DNA of 45,931 bases from Streptomyces sp. JJ38 (GCF_019303475.1 NZ_JABLSI010000074.1:1-45931), one strand, 5' to 3'; shown: positions 7,486-17,392, counted from the first letter of the stretch. Program-made: numbers and translations. The notes: a model not told the origin generated them from the sequence alone.

Positions 7486-8412
7486 CTACGACCAGGGCAG
7501 GCCGGTGAGGCGCTCGTACGCCTCGACGTACTTGGCGCGCGTCTGCGCGACGACATCCTCCGGCAGCGGCGGCGGGGGCTGCTCACCACGCCGGTCCCAC
7601 CCCGAGGCCGGAGAGGAGAGCCAGTTCCGCACGAACTGCTTGTCGTAGGAGGGCTGCGTCTGCCCCGGGCGCCAGGCGTCGGCCGGCCAGAACCGCGAGG
7701 AGTCCGGCGTCAGCACCTCGTCGGCCAGCACCAGCTCGCCGTCCCCACCGTCCGTGCCGCTCTCGCCCGCCGCGAAGCCGAACTCGAACTTGGTGTCCGC
7801 CAGGATGATCCCGCGCTCGCGCGCGGTGTCCCGGGCCCGGCCGTAGACGCCGAGGGTCAGCTGCCGCAGCCGGGCCGCCGTCTCCGCGCCCACTCGGTGC
7901 GCGACCTCCTCGTACGACACGTTCTCGTCGTGCTCGCCCACCTCCGCCTTCGTCGCGGGGGTGAAGATCGGCGCCGGCAGCTCGGAGCCGTCGACCAGGC
8001 CCTCGGGCAGCGCCAGCCCGCACACCGTCCGGGTGGCCTCGTACTCCACGAGACCCGAGCCGGTCAGATAGCCGCGCGCCACGCACTCCACCGGAACCAT
8101 CCGCAGCGAACGGCACACCATGACCCGGCCCGCCCAGTCCGCCGGGGCGCCGGGCGGGACGTCCGTGGAGAGCACGTGGTTCGGCACCAGGTCGGCGAGC
8201 TGCTCGAACCACCACATCGAGAGCTGGGTGAGGATGCGGCCCTTGTCGGGGATCTCCGTCGGCAGCACCCAGTCGAAGGCGGAGATCCGGTCGCTGGCGA
8301 CCATCACGAGGTTGCCCGCCCCGTCACGGTAGAGATCGCGCACCTTCCCGGTGTGCAGATGCTCCAGACCCGCTACCGCTACGGGTTCGGGCTTCTCGAC
8401 GAATCCGGACAC
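7486..8412 (-). CDS. purC: Phosphoribosylaminoimidazole-succinocarboxamide (SAICAR) synthase
   Basis: PurC condenses CAIR with aspartate using ATP to give SAICAR in de novo purine synthesis. The 308-residue product shows the family landmarks GKVRDLYRDG near residue 20, ASDRISAFDWVLPTEIPDKG (~37-56), ARGYLTGSG (~115) and LADTKFEFG (~205). The frame is open upstream to 8607, but the GTG at 8412 is chosen: it follows GGAGG by a few bases and gives the normal family N-terminus. It is transcribed leftward after a terminator, so it may have its own promoter. Confidence 0.96.
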   Translation of the reverse strand: MSGFVEKPEPVAVAGLEHLHTGKVRDLYRDGAGNLVMVASDRISAFDWVLPTEIPDKGRILTQLSMWWFEQLADLVPNHVLSTDVPPGAPADWAGRVMVCRSLRMVPVECVARGYLTGSGLVEYEATRTVCGLALPEGLVDGSELPAPIFTPATKAEVGEHDENVSYEEVAHRVGAETAARLRQLTLGVYGRARDTARERGIILADTKFEFGFAAGESGTDGGDGELVLADEVLTPDSSRFWPADAWRPGQTQPSYDKQFVRNWLSSPASGWDRRGEQPPPPLPEDVVAQTRAKYVEAYERLTGLPWS

Positions 8413-8451
8413 CAGTCCTCCATGGAGTGTGCGACGAACACCGGCGATTCT

Positions 8452-8480
8452 CCCGCACGCCGCGCCGTCCGGCGTGCGGG
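8452..8480 (-). terminator. Terminator between the dimethylformamidase-like gene and purC
   Basis: Perfect 11-bp inverted repeat CCCGCACGCCG (8452-8462) / CGGCGTGCGGG (8470-8480), 7-base loop, about 60 bases after the stop of the upstream minus-strand gene. Confidence 0.65.
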
Positions 8481-8542
8481 GGTGGGCCGGGCCGGGGAGC
8501 CGCCCCCGGCGACCGGCCACCGGGTACCCGGCGCCGGGGACG

Positions 8543-10033
8543 TCAGCCGCGCTTGCAGATGCGGTCCAGCAGATTCGCCGTCGCCCGCTGGACGCGCGGG
8601 TCCACATGGCCGGGGCGGTCCAGCGCGGGCGTCCACGCGAACGTCCCCGAGCTGAAGACCAGCGCCCCGCTGGCCGCCCGGTAGAGCGAGGTCTCCTGGT
8701 GCCGACGCGCCCCTCCGGCGTCCCGGTACGGGGAGTGCGCCAGCAGGATGCGGTCGGTGTGGGCGGGCAGCGGGGCCCGCGGGAAGTAGCGGTCCGCCTC
8801 GCCCGCCACCAGGCCGGCCAGCTCCTCGCCCTCGGCGGCCCCGGTGCCGCCCCACAGCCAGTGGTCCGCGTTCCGCACGACCAGCGGGGCCGGCGCGGGC
8901 ACCGCCCCCGCGTACTGGATGCCCAGCAGCGCCTGCTCGGGCTCGCCCTGCTCGCGCCACAGCCAGGCCCGCCCCGGGCCCCGGCGCTTGCGGCAGCTCA
9001 GCAGCCGGTCCGGCTCACCGGAGGGCAGCCTGCCCAGCTCGACCCGCCAGTACATGGTGTTGGCGGACAGGAACACCAGGGACGTGCCGCAGTCCCGGGC
9101 GCGGGCCACGGCCCGGCGCATGGGCACCGTCCAGTACTCGTCGTGCCCGGCGAAGACGACGCCCCGGTAGTGGGCCGGATCGACCCGGCCCGCGTGCAGG
9201 TCCCGGGCCTCCGCGTACGCCAGGTCGTAGCCGTGGCGCTCGGCCCAGCGGACGAAGTCGTAGGAGTGGCCCACGTGCAGCGGCAGCCCGGCCCCGGCGT
9301 AGGGGCGGTCGAAGCTGACGGTGACGGCGGCCTCCCGCTCCCCGAGCAGCCGCCCCTGCTCGTCCCACGCGTGGTAGAGGCTCGCCCCGGTGCGGCCGTC
9401 CTCCGGGAAGAGGTTGTAGGCCTGCCAGGTGATGTCGGGCAGCACGAGCAGCAGCTCGGCCGGGCGGGTGTCGCGCACGGTGAACGGGATGTGGGAGCGG
9501 TGGCCGTCGGCCGTGGTGAGGACGGCGACGTGGGCGCCGGTGCTCCAGTCCGACGGGATCGGCAGCCGCCAGGACAGCCACCAGTGGTGGCACGAGACCG
9601 TCCGCTCGGCGACGAGCGGCGGCGGCTGGACCGTCCCGGACAGCCGCGGACTCGTGGTGATCTTGGTGGCGCCCGCGCCCCCGTAGTGTCCGATCCGGTA
9701 GACGTCCACGCCGAACGGCTGCGGCGGATTGACGGTGACCCGGAAGTCGACGGACTCGCCCGGCGCCACCGAGCCCGTCGACACGAAGCCCTTGATCTGG
9801 CACGCCACGTCGTCGACGCCCTGGGTGGCCCGCCCCGAGGAGCCCCGCTGGACGGGCAGGACGCGCCCGCTCGCGTCGAGCGTCTCGCGGTCCACGTACC
9901 AGGGCACGACCCGGCCGTTGTCGAAGTAGTGCTCGCCCTCCCGCAGCCACGGCAGGGGCCCCTTGCCGAAGGGGTCCGTCACCGCGTGCGCGAGCGCGCC
10001 CGACTCCCACCGCCGGATCTGCTCCACCGCCAT
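8543..10033 (-). CDS. N,N-dimethylformamidase large-subunit-like protein
   Basis: The 496-residue protein has an N-terminal beta-sandwich part (GFVSTGSVAPGESVDFRVTV, then VYRIGHYGGAGA) and a C-terminal domain with LLLVLPDITWQAYNLF, FDRPYAG, YDFVRWAERHGYDLAYA, VFAGHDEYWTVPMRRAVARA and FLSANTMYWRVE. These are hallmarks of the C-terminal domain of dimethylformamidase beta subunits (DMFA2), a glutamine-amidotransferase-like fold. In Streptomyces most such proteins are of unknown role, so amide hydrolysis is only a family hint. The start at 10033 is chosen for GAGGGG six bases upstream; an in-frame upstream start would add 14 residues. No signal peptide is seen. Confidence 0.78.
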   Translation of the reverse strand: MAVEQIRRWESGALAHAVTDPFGKGPLPWLREGEHYFDNGRVVPWYVDRETLDASGRVLPVQRGSSGRATQGVDDVACQIKGFVSTGSVAPGESVDFRVTVNPPQPFGVDVYRIGHYGGAGATKITTSPRLSGTVQPPPLVAERTVSCHHWWLSWRLPIPSDWSTGAHVAVLTTADGHRSHIPFTVRDTRPAELLLVLPDITWQAYNLFPEDGRTGASLYHAWDEQGRLLGEREAAVTVSFDRPYAGAGLPLHVGHSYDFVRWAERHGYDLAYAEARDLHAGRVDPAHYRGVVFAGHDEYWTVPMRRAVARARDCGTSLVFLSANTMYWRVELGRLPSGEPDRLLSCRKRRGPGRAWLWREQGEPEQALLGIQYAGAVPAPAPLVVRNADHWLWGGTGAAEGEELAGLVAGEADRYFPRAPLPAHTDRILLAHSPYRDAGGARRHQETSLYRAASGALVFSSGTFAWTPALDRPGHVDPRVQRATANLLDRICKRG

Positions 10034-10216
10034 GGGAATCCCCTCCCTCACCGGCTCCTGGCCACCAGCAAGCACATCACATCGTGCACCGGTGCGGTCA
10101 CCGTTCGTCGCGATTGGTTGCGCCCAGCGGGCGCGTCCCCGGCCCGCGCCCCGGGCCCCGCGTCCCAGCCCCAGCGCGCGGGCGCGTCCACGGGCCGCCC
10201 GGCGGGCGCCGGTTGC

Positions 10217-11875
10217 TCAGCCCAGCCGGACCGGAGCGTCCGTCGGAATACCGGCCGCCGTCAGCCAGCCCCGCAGCGGGGCGCCGTCGCCCTCCTCGGC
10301 CAGCGCGAGCGCCGGCTGCCGCAGATCGGCGCGGCGTTCCCCCTCGATGAGCAGGGCCGGGCCGTCCAGCCAGTCGAGCCCGGGGGCGCCGCTGCCGCTG
10401 TCCACGGCGGCGCAGCACACCACGGCCACCACGTGGTCGGCCAGCAGCTCCCCGGCCCCGCGCACGGCGGGGGCCGGCAGCCCCAGCGGGGCGGAGTCAC
10501 CGGTGGCGTCCGGTATCAGGCCCGCCGTCCCCGGGGGCGGCGGCGGGGGGCGGCGCTCCGCACGCGCCGTGTCCGCCGTGATCCGGGCGGCGACCATCCC
10601 CCGCGACTCCTCGTCCGCAAGCCGGGCCAGCACCCGCTCCAGCGTGGACCCGCACCCGTGTCCGCGCCCGCCGCCCCGCACCCGTCCGTCCCCGCCCGGG
10701 GGGCCCGCGCCCAGGGACGCCCGGTGGCCCGGCGCCCCGTACCGCTCGGCCGGGACAACGCTCGGGGTGCGCTCGGCCGGCTCCGGGCCCTCCGTGGCGT
10801 CCAGCGCCGAGAAGAGCCGGGCGGACTCGGTGCGCCAGATACGGTCCACCACCTCGCGCGGGTAGGCCGGCCAGTCCACCGGGGACCAGCCGGGGCCACC
10901 GGGGGCGGGCGCGCCGTAGAACAGCTCGGCGGCCAGCAGGGACACCTGCTCGTCGATCGCCCCGGGCTCCTCCAGCAGATCGCACGCGGGACGCTCGCCC
11001 AGCCTGGAGGCGAAACCCTCCGCCATCCGGTCCCGCCGGGACAGCTCCGTGAGCGCCGAGACCACGCCCACGTCCAGCCGCGAGGGCCAGCGGCCAGTGC
11101 GCCAGGCGGGCAGCGCCACCCGCGTCAGCAGCCGGTCCCAGCCCGCGTAGGCCAGACCCACCTGCTCCTGGGCGAGCATCCGCAGCCCGTGGTCGACGCT
11201 CTGCGCCCGGCCCGCGGCCGCCGCGGCCACCAGGCGCTCCATCTCCGCCGCGTGGCCGCCCGCCGCCCGCAGCAGCATGCGGGCGAGCCGCCCGATGCGG
11301 GGGTGGACCGCCGCGGCGTCGAGCGCGCGGACGAAGCGGCGGGCCGCGGCGATGTCGGGATGCGCGGCCGGGCCGGTGCCGGCGACGACGGGCGCGAGCA
11401 GCGCCCGCAGCTCGGAGATGCGCATCCACCACAGGAACGGCGAGCCGATCACCAGCACGGGCGGGGCGGACCCGGAGCGGCCGGGCTCCTCCAGCCAGCA
11501 GTCACAGTCGGGTGTCAGGGCGATGGCCGAGGGCACCGGAACGTCGAGCCGCCCGGCCAGCTCCCGCACCATGCGGTACAGCTCGGGTGCCGAGGACTCG
11601 ACGACGGGCACGGCCGGCGCCGAGGCGGTGCGCGCCCGCGCGATGACCACCGTGACCGCGGCCCCGGCGATCGCGACCACCACGGCCAGCAGCACGGCGG
11701 GCAGCCGCAGCCCGGCCCAGCTCCCGCCCAGGTGACCCGTGCTCACCGCGGTGAGCAGCACGACGGCCGCCGCGGTGGGCAGCAGGGCGACGGCGAAGGC
11801 CGCGCCGCGGATGCGCAGGACGGCCAGCGCGTGCTCCCGCGCCGACCGGGCCCCGCCCGCTCCCACAACTGCCAT
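10217..11875 (-). CDS. Membrane protein resembling an M48 metalloprotease without the zinc site
   Basis: The 552-residue product has two membrane helices near the N-terminus (FAVALLPTAAAVVLLTAV and LPAVLLAVVVAIAGAAVTVV). A cytoplasmic region then reads like M48/HtpX proteases: ELYRMVRELAGRLDVPVPSA, LTPD, LVIGSPFLWWMRISELRALL. Where those enzymes have HELGH the sequence is APVVAGTG, so zinc ligation is lost. The C-terminal ~200 residues are Pro/Gly-rich and variable. The ATG at 11875 follows GGGGGTGAG; an ATG at 11947 would add 24 residues. It probably acts as a non-catalytic scaffold or binding protein. Family assignment is my inference from pattern. Confidence 0.6.
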   Translation of the reverse strand: MAVVGAGGARSAREHALAVLRIRGAAFAVALLPTAAAVVLLTAVSTGHLGGSWAGLRLPAVLLAVVVAIAGAAVTVVIARARTASAPAVPVVESSAPELYRMVRELAGRLDVPVPSAIALTPDCDCWLEEPGRSGSAPPVLVIGSPFLWWMRISELRALLAPVVAGTGPAAHPDIAAARRFVRALDAAAVHPRIGRLARMLLRAAGGHAAEMERLVAAAAAGRAQSVDHGLRMLAQEQVGLAYAGWDRLLTRVALPAWRTGRWPSRLDVGVVSALTELSRRDRMAEGFASRLGERPACDLLEEPGAIDEQVSLLAAELFYGAPAPGGPGWSPVDWPAYPREVVDRIWRTESARLFSALDATEGPEPAERTPSVVPAERYGAPGHRASLGAGPPGGDGRVRGGGRGHGCGSTLERVLARLADEESRGMVAARITADTARAERRPPPPPPGTAGLIPDATGDSAPLGLPAPAVRGAGELLADHVVAVVCCAAVDSGSGAPGLDWLDGPALLIEGERRADLRQPALALAEEGDGAPLRGWLTAAGIPTDAPVRLG

Positions 11876-12285
11876 GGACCGCTCACCCCCTGCCGGGACG
11901 ACCTGGGTACCTCGGTATGCACCCACTGTCGCACCGGGCTCCGACATCGCAATGTGCGGTGGGCCAGTCGATCGACTGGCCCGGACGCCACGTGGATGTG
12001 CCACGTCGTCGAGCGTGCGGACGTGGCGCGACGTGCGGCGACGCTGTCGCGACGCCCACGGCGCGGCGGCGGCCGCGCGCCGACCACGAGGCTCCTGGCC
12101 GCGTGGCGGTCACGTGCCGACCACATGACGACCGAACGTCCGCGACGCTCGGTGCCCGCCGCGCGGAACCCTAGTGCGGGGTGCGTACCGGCGTCAGCAG
12201 GTCCTGGGTGACGGTCACTCGATGGAATGGCTTTGGGGAGAGGTATTGCCCATCGGGCGGTGCCGTGGGTGCCCCGATTGCCCCG
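11876..12285. other. 410-bp intergenic region between purD and the M48-like gene
   Basis: Both flanking genes run leftward. The region holds a 22-bp perfect palindrome (11961-11982), then CCACGTGG (11988-11995) and an inverted pair GCCACGTC (12000-12007) / GACGTGGC (12020-12027). No open frame with Streptomyces codon bias is supported here. It is probably promoter and operator DNA for the gene starting at 11875. Confidence 0.5.
11961..11982. promoter_or_regulatory. 22-bp perfect palindrome
   Basis: The left half GGGCCAGTCGA is followed directly by its exact reverse complement TCGACTGGCCC. It lies 86 bases ahead of the chosen start of the M48-like gene (14 ahead of the alternative start), consistent with a dimeric repressor site. 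The regulator is not identified. Confidence 0.5.
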
Positions 12286-13557
<1,272 letters not shown>

Positions 13558-13564
13558 GGGCCGA

Positions 13565-13570
13565 AGCCTA
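13565..13570 (-). promoter_or_regulatory. purD -10 element (leaderless transcript)
   Basis: On the minus strand TAGGCT is followed by 7 bases and then the purD GTG. This spacing puts the transcription start on the first base of the start codon. No Shine-Dalgarno is visible. Confidence 0.5.
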
Positions 13571-13710
13571 GTCGCCGCCCCCGCGCCCGGCGGCAGGCGG
13601 GCGGCCGCGAGGGCGGGCGGCACCCGGCGGGCGGGCGGACGGCCGCGCGGTCCGCGTGGCGCGCACCCGGCGACAGCGGTGGCCGTGGCGGCAAGCGGGG
13701 GGCCACGGCT

Positions 13711-13730
13711 TCACCCACCCTTTCGGGTGA
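13711..13730. other. Small inverted repeat in the purD/SLATT divergent region
   Basis: TCACCC (13711-13716) and GGGTGA (13725-13730) flank 8 bases. The 310-bp divergent region 13558-13867 otherwise holds the purD promoter and presumably that of the SLATT-like gene. No extra gene is seen there. Confidence 0.3.
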
Positions 13731-13867
13731 GGCGCTGGGGGATGCCTTACCTGACCGCAAGCCACTTCCGGGCGGAAACGGCCGCGAGGCCCCTGATTGG
13801 CCCTGTCGCCCGCGATAGGAAGGGTGCCTCGTGAGGTGCGAGAGCGTCCTGTGGTTGGGAGTGGCGG

Positions 13868-14605
13868 GTGAGTCAGCCGGAAATGCAACCCGGGGGTGGC
13901 AGGCGGGAGGGCCGGGGCGAAGTGCTCGGGCGCACCTTCCCACTGGGGGACTGGGGGGAGCCGGCCGAGCGGCTCGACGAGCTGTACGAGTGGGTGGAGG
14001 AGGGCGCGCTCGCCGTCGTCGACTGGTACCTGGCCGACCGGGCGTGGAAGCGCCGCGGCGCGCGGGCCCTGCGGACGGGCGCCGCGCTCGGCGCCGCGGC
14101 GGGCGGGGTGCTGCCCGTGCTCGAACTGAGCGGCGTCCTCGCGGGGGTGGGAGCCTGGGGCTTCCTCGCCCTGCTGGGGGCCGCGCTCTGCCTCGGCGCC
14201 GACCGCTGGTTCGGCTGCACGGCCGGGTGGATGCGGGACCTGTGCGCCGCCCAGGCGGTGCAGCGCAGGCTGGAGACCCTCCAGTACGACTGGGCGGCGG
14301 AAGCGGTGCGCGAGGTGCTCGGCCCGACGGAGGGCTCGGCGGGCGAGGCGGCCGAGCGCTGCCTGACCATGCTGCGCCGCTTCACCGAGGACGTGACGGA
14401 GCTGGTCCGGGTCGAGACCGTCGACTGGATGGTGACGTTCCGGCCCGGGCCGGTCTCGCGGTTCACCCAGAGCCCGGCGTCGGCGGGATGGACGGCCCCC
14501 CGCAGTGAGCCGTCCGGCCCGGGCGGCCTCCCGCGCTTCCCGGTGCCGCCCCCGGGCGCCCGCCCCAACATGCCCCGCCAACGCCCCCCGGAGAACCCCC
14601 GCTGA
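13868..14605 (+). CDS. SLATT-domain-like 2-TM protein
   Basis: The 245-residue protein has an N-terminal amphipathic part (ERLDELYEWVEEGALAVVDW) and a basic stretch WKRRGARALRT. Two adjacent membrane helices (residues ~75-93 and ~96-115) follow, then a long charged helical region and a Pro-rich tail. This matches SLATT (SMODS/SLOG-associating 2TM effector) proteins, predicted to form pores in nucleotide-signalling defence systems. Here no nucleotidyltransferase or SLOG partner is next door, so a housekeeping or orphan role is likelier. The start is a GTG preceded by GGGAG (13857-13861). The C-terminal tail is low complexity. Family call is by architecture only. Confidence 0.6.
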   Translation: MSQPEMQPGGGRREGRGEVLGRTFPLGDWGEPAERLDELYEWVEEGALAVVDWYLADRAWKRRGARALRTGAALGAAAGGVLPVLELSGVLAGVGAWGFLALLGAALCLGADRWFGCTAGWMRDLCAAQAVQRRLETLQYDWAAEAVREVLGPTEGSAGEAAERCLTMLRRFTEDVTELVRVETVDWMVTFRPGPVSRFTQSPASAGWTAPRSEPSGPGGLPRFPVPPPGARPNMPRQRPPENPR

Positions 14606-14662
14606 CCCTTCCCGGTCGCCGCGCGGCGGGCGAACACGCCAACGTGCCGGGGTGTTTGACGG

Positions 14663-15319
14663 TCAGGAGAACAGGATCATCGAGCCCTGGGCGAGGCTGC
14701 GGGTGGCGGCCGCGTGCAGGCCGAGCCAGACGTGGACCTCGCGGGCGAAGGGCCCGTCGGTGGAGCCGGGGGGCGGTGCGGCGGCGGGCTCGCTCAGCTC
14801 CGTCGGGCCCGCGGGCGGCGGCGGGGCGGGCGGCGGGTTGTCCGGGTCGAGCCCGAGGGCCGGGGCCACCGCGTGCAGTTCGCGCAGCAGCCCCTGGCTG
14901 GACCCGAGCGGCCCGCCTGACTCCTCCAGCTCCTCGCCGGTCAGCGGCTCCGCGAAGTCGACGGGGACGTAGGCGCCAGCGTGGTCGTAGTGCCACACCA
15001 GGTGTGACCGGCGGGCCGTGTCCTCGAACATCTCCAACAGCTGCTCGTAGTCCCCGCCGAGGGAGTCCACGGGCGTCACCTGGAGCCCGTGGAGCTGGAG
15101 CAGGTAGGCGCGGCGCAGGAAGTGCAGGGCGTCGTAGTCGAACCCGGCGACGGGCGCCACGTCCCCGGACAGCCCCGGCATGTACCCGTGCACGGGTACG
15201 GGGGGCAGCCCGGCGCGGTGCAGCGCCTGGTCAAAGACGGCGATCTCCTCGGCCAGCGGGTTGTCGGGGCTGTGGCACAGCACGTCGACGAGGGGGACCA
15301 ACCAGAGATCACAGGCCAA
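14663..15319 (-). CDS. Conserved hypothetical protein
   Basis: A 218-residue soluble protein of unknown function. The N-terminal ~130 residues look globular (MACDLWLVPLVDVLCHSPDN, FDYDALHFLRRAYLLQLHGL, HLVWHYDHAGAYVPVDF); a Pro/Ala linker lies near residues 160-185 and a short C-terminal helix HVWLGLHAAATRSLAQGSMI follows. Codon usage is typical of the host, and the frame has strong G/C at third positions, supporting a real gene. No signal peptide or membrane segment. It stands alone between a convergent SLATT-like gene and tRNA-Gly. Confidence 0.75.
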   Translation of the reverse strand: MACDLWLVPLVDVLCHSPDNPLAEEIAVFDQALHRAGLPPVPVHGYMPGLSGDVAPVAGFDYDALHFLRRAYLLQLHGLQVTPVDSLGGDYEQLLEMFEDTARRSHLVWHYDHAGAYVPVDFAEPLTGEELEESGGPLGSSQGLLRELHAVAPALGLDPDNPPPAPPPPAGPTELSEPAAAPPPGSTDGPFAREVHVWLGLHAAATRSLAQGSMILFS

Positions 15320-15414
15320 GGTGACTCCAAGGGCGCTCAGATGCGGTGACGCCGGGTGTCGGTGGCGTCATCGGGCGTCGTCCCGCCAGCGTAGTGCCGA
15401 AGGCGATCACGGCG

Positions 15415-15441
15415 AAGGGCCCCGGCACAGCCGGAGCCCTT
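15415..15441 (-). terminator. Terminator of tRNA-Gly (first copy)
   Basis: AAGGGC/GCCCTT plus inner CCGG/CCGG with one mismatch, 5-base loop, 10 bases beyond the tRNA 3' end. Confidence 0.55.
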
Positions 15442-15450
15442 GACCTGCGG

Positions 15451-15523
15451 AGCGGACGACGAGGCTCGAACTCGCGACCTCAACCTTGGCAAGGTTGCGC
15501 TCTACCAACTGAGCTACGTCCGC
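15451..15523 (-). tRNA. tRNA-Gly (GCC anticodon)
   Basis: 73-base cloverleaf on the minus strand: acceptor GCGGACG/CGTCCGC, anticodon loop CTTGCCAAG with GCC, T-loop GTTCGAGCC. No CCA is encoded. The coding sequence is identical to the copy at 17562-17634. Confidence 0.97.
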
Positions 15524-15647
15524 CTGCGCCCCACGGCGCGCAGCCGAGTATATGCCATCGGCCACGCCCCGTGCCGCCCCGTTCCCGGTGGTCGGGCGAG
15601 CGCCGGACGCGCCGCCTCCGCGCGGGGCGCGGGCGGTCCGCCGTCGC

Positions 15648-16415
15648 TCAGCGGCGCGGCTCCCAGCGGAACCAGCGGCGGACGGCGAACACCGCGAACG
15701 CGGTCCAGGCCACCGCGAGGCCCACGGCGAGCGCGACGTCGCCGCCGGTGCCCTCGCCGAACCAGCCGTACCGGACCAGCTCCACGACCGGGGTGAGCGG
15801 CAGCAGCCGGGCGACGTCGGCGACGGCGTCCGGCATGACCTCCAGCGGCACCATCAGCCCGGAGCCGAGGAAGGAGAGCATCATCAGCGGCATGACCGTG
15901 ATCTGCGCGCTCTCCGGGCTCCGGGTCAGGGCGGAGGTCGCGGCGGCCAGGCCGGTCATCATCACCGTCCCGAGCAGCAGCCCGAGGAGCAGCACGTCGG
16001 CGCGCCCGGGCAGCGGTATGTCGACCACCGCCACCCCGGCGGCGATCAGCAGCAGGCACTGCACGAGTCCGATGAGCACCGAGGGCAGCGCGGTGCCGCC
16101 GAGGATCTCCACGTCCGAGGACTCGCCCGTGCGCAGCCGCTTGAGCACCAGCTCCTCGCGCCGCGCGACGTACGCGGAGACCAGGTTCGCGTAGACGGCG
16201 ATGACGAGGACGACGCCCAGGCCGCCGGAGAGCACCAGCCCGCCCGCGCTGAGCGCGGTCGCCTCCACGAGGGAGTCGGACAGGGACATCCGGAACGTGA
16301 AGACGAGCAGGAGGGGCACCAGCAGGGCGGTGAACACCGCGCTGCGGTTGCGCAGGAGCAGCGTCAGCTCGGCCCGGCCGAGGGCTCGCATCCGTCCCAG
16401 AGCGGCCGTGGTCAT
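15648..16415 (-). CDS. ABC-2 type exporter permease
   Basis: 255 residues with about six membrane segments (for example VFTALLVPLLLVFTF, GLVLSGGLGVVLVIAVYANLV, VLLLGLLLGTVMMTGLA, LMMLSFLGSGLMVPL). It is the membrane half of an ABC exporter whose ATPase gene overlaps it by 4 bases (16412-16415). The ATG at 16415 gives MTTAALGRMRALGRAELTLL; the frame is open further upstream but that part is antisense overlap with the ATPase gene. The C-terminus WFRWEPRR is positively charged. Substrate unknown; drug or lipid efflux is typical of the family. Confidence 0.85.
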   Translation of the reverse strand: MTTAALGRMRALGRAELTLLLRNRSAVFTALLVPLLLVFTFRMSLSDSLVEATALSAGGLVLSGGLGVVLVIAVYANLVSAYVARREELVLKRLRTGESSDVEILGGTALPSVLIGLVQCLLLIAAGVAVVDIPLPGRADVLLLGLLLGTVMMTGLAAATSALTRSPESAQITVMPLMMLSFLGSGLMVPLEVMPDAVADVARLLPLTPVVELVRYGWFGEGTGGDVALAVGLAVAWTAFAVFAVRRWFRWEPRR

Positions 16416-17392
16416 GCCGTCACCTCCGCCTTCTCCCGCCCGTCGGCGTGTCCGGATCCGCCGGCGGGAGGGGCCTCGTCCCGGCCGCGGGCGATGTCCA
16501 GGAACGCCTCCTCCAGCGAGGCCGACCGGGCGTCCAGGCCGGAGAGCGTGACATCCTCCCGCCGGGCCCACAGCAGCAGTTCGGTCAGCTCCTCCTGAAG
16601 GTGCCGGGTGCGGATCTCCACCCGGCCTTCCTCGACGGTGGCGGTCGCGGGCAGGGGCAGCCGCTCGGCCGCCACGTCCTCGGGCAGGGTGAAGCGGATG
16701 CGGGAGGGCCGGGCGGCGGTGACCTCGGCCGGGGTGCCCGTGACGACGATGCGTCCGCCCCGCATGATCGCCAGCCGGTCGGCCAACTCCTCGGCCTCGT
16801 CGAGGTAGTGGGTGGTGAGGACGACGGTGGTGCCGTCGGCCCGCAGCTCCCGCACGAGCCGCCACGTGTCGCGGCGGCCCTCCGGGTCCATGCCCGTCGT
16901 CGGCTCGTCCAGGAACAGCACCTCGGGGCTGCCGAGCAGGGCGAGGGCGAGGTCGAGGCGGCGCCGTTCGCCGCCGGAGAGCTGCTTGATCCGCACGCCC
17001 GCGCGCTGTTGGAGCCCGACGAGCTCCAGCGCCTCGGCTGGCGGACGTGCTCCGGTGGTGACGCCGGCCCACATGCGGGCCGTCTCGCGGACGGTCAGCT
17101 CCGCGGGGAAGCCGCCCTGCTGGAGCATGATGCCGATGCGCGGGCGGACGGCGCGGCGCTCGGCGTAGGGGTCGTGCCCGAGGACGCGGACGCGGCCCCG
17201 GGCCGGGCGTTCGAGGCCCTCCAGCAGTTCGACGGTGGACGTCTTGCCCGCGCCGTTGGTGCCGAGCAGGGCGAACAGCTCGCCGTGCGCCACCGTGAAG
17301 TCCAGCCCGCGCACGGCGTCGAAACCGCCCGCTCCCCTGGGGCCGTAGCGCCGCCAGAGCCCTTCCGCCTCGATCGCATGTTCCGCTCGCAT
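16412..17392 (-). CDS. ABC exporter ATP-binding protein
   Basis: 326 residues with Walker A LGTNGAGKTST (~44-54), signature LSGGERRRLDLALAL (~139-153), Walker B VLFLDEPTTGMD (~158-169) and H-loop VLTTHYLDEAEEL. The sequence between Walker A and the signature has LQQGGFPAELTVRE. The C-terminal ~90 residues form the accessory domain of DrrA/CcmA-like exporters. It is translationally coupled to the permease at 15648-16415. It lies between two tRNA-Gly loci; no dedicated regulator is adjacent. Confidence 0.88.
   Translation of the reverse strand: MRAEHAIEAEGLWRRYGPRGAGGFDAVRGLDFTVAHGELFALLGTNGAGKTSTVELLEGLERPARGRVRVLGHDPYAERRAVRPRIGIMLQQGGFPAELTVRETARMWAGVTTGARPPAEALELVGLQQRAGVRIKQLSGGERRRLDLALALLGSPEVLFLDEPTTGMDPEGRRDTWRLVRELRADGTTVVLTTHYLDEAEELADRLAIMRGGRIVVTGTPAEVTAARPSRIRFTLPEDVAAERLPLPATATVEEGRVEIRTRHLQEELTELLLWARREDVTLSGLDARSASLEEAFLDIARGRDEAPPAGGSGHADGREKAEVTA

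Noticed and set aside
8351..12211. 1286-codon plus-strand open frame
   Set aside because: Antisense to purC, the dimethylformamidase-like gene and the M48-like gene, which have clear motifs. Long antisense frames are an artefact of high GC.
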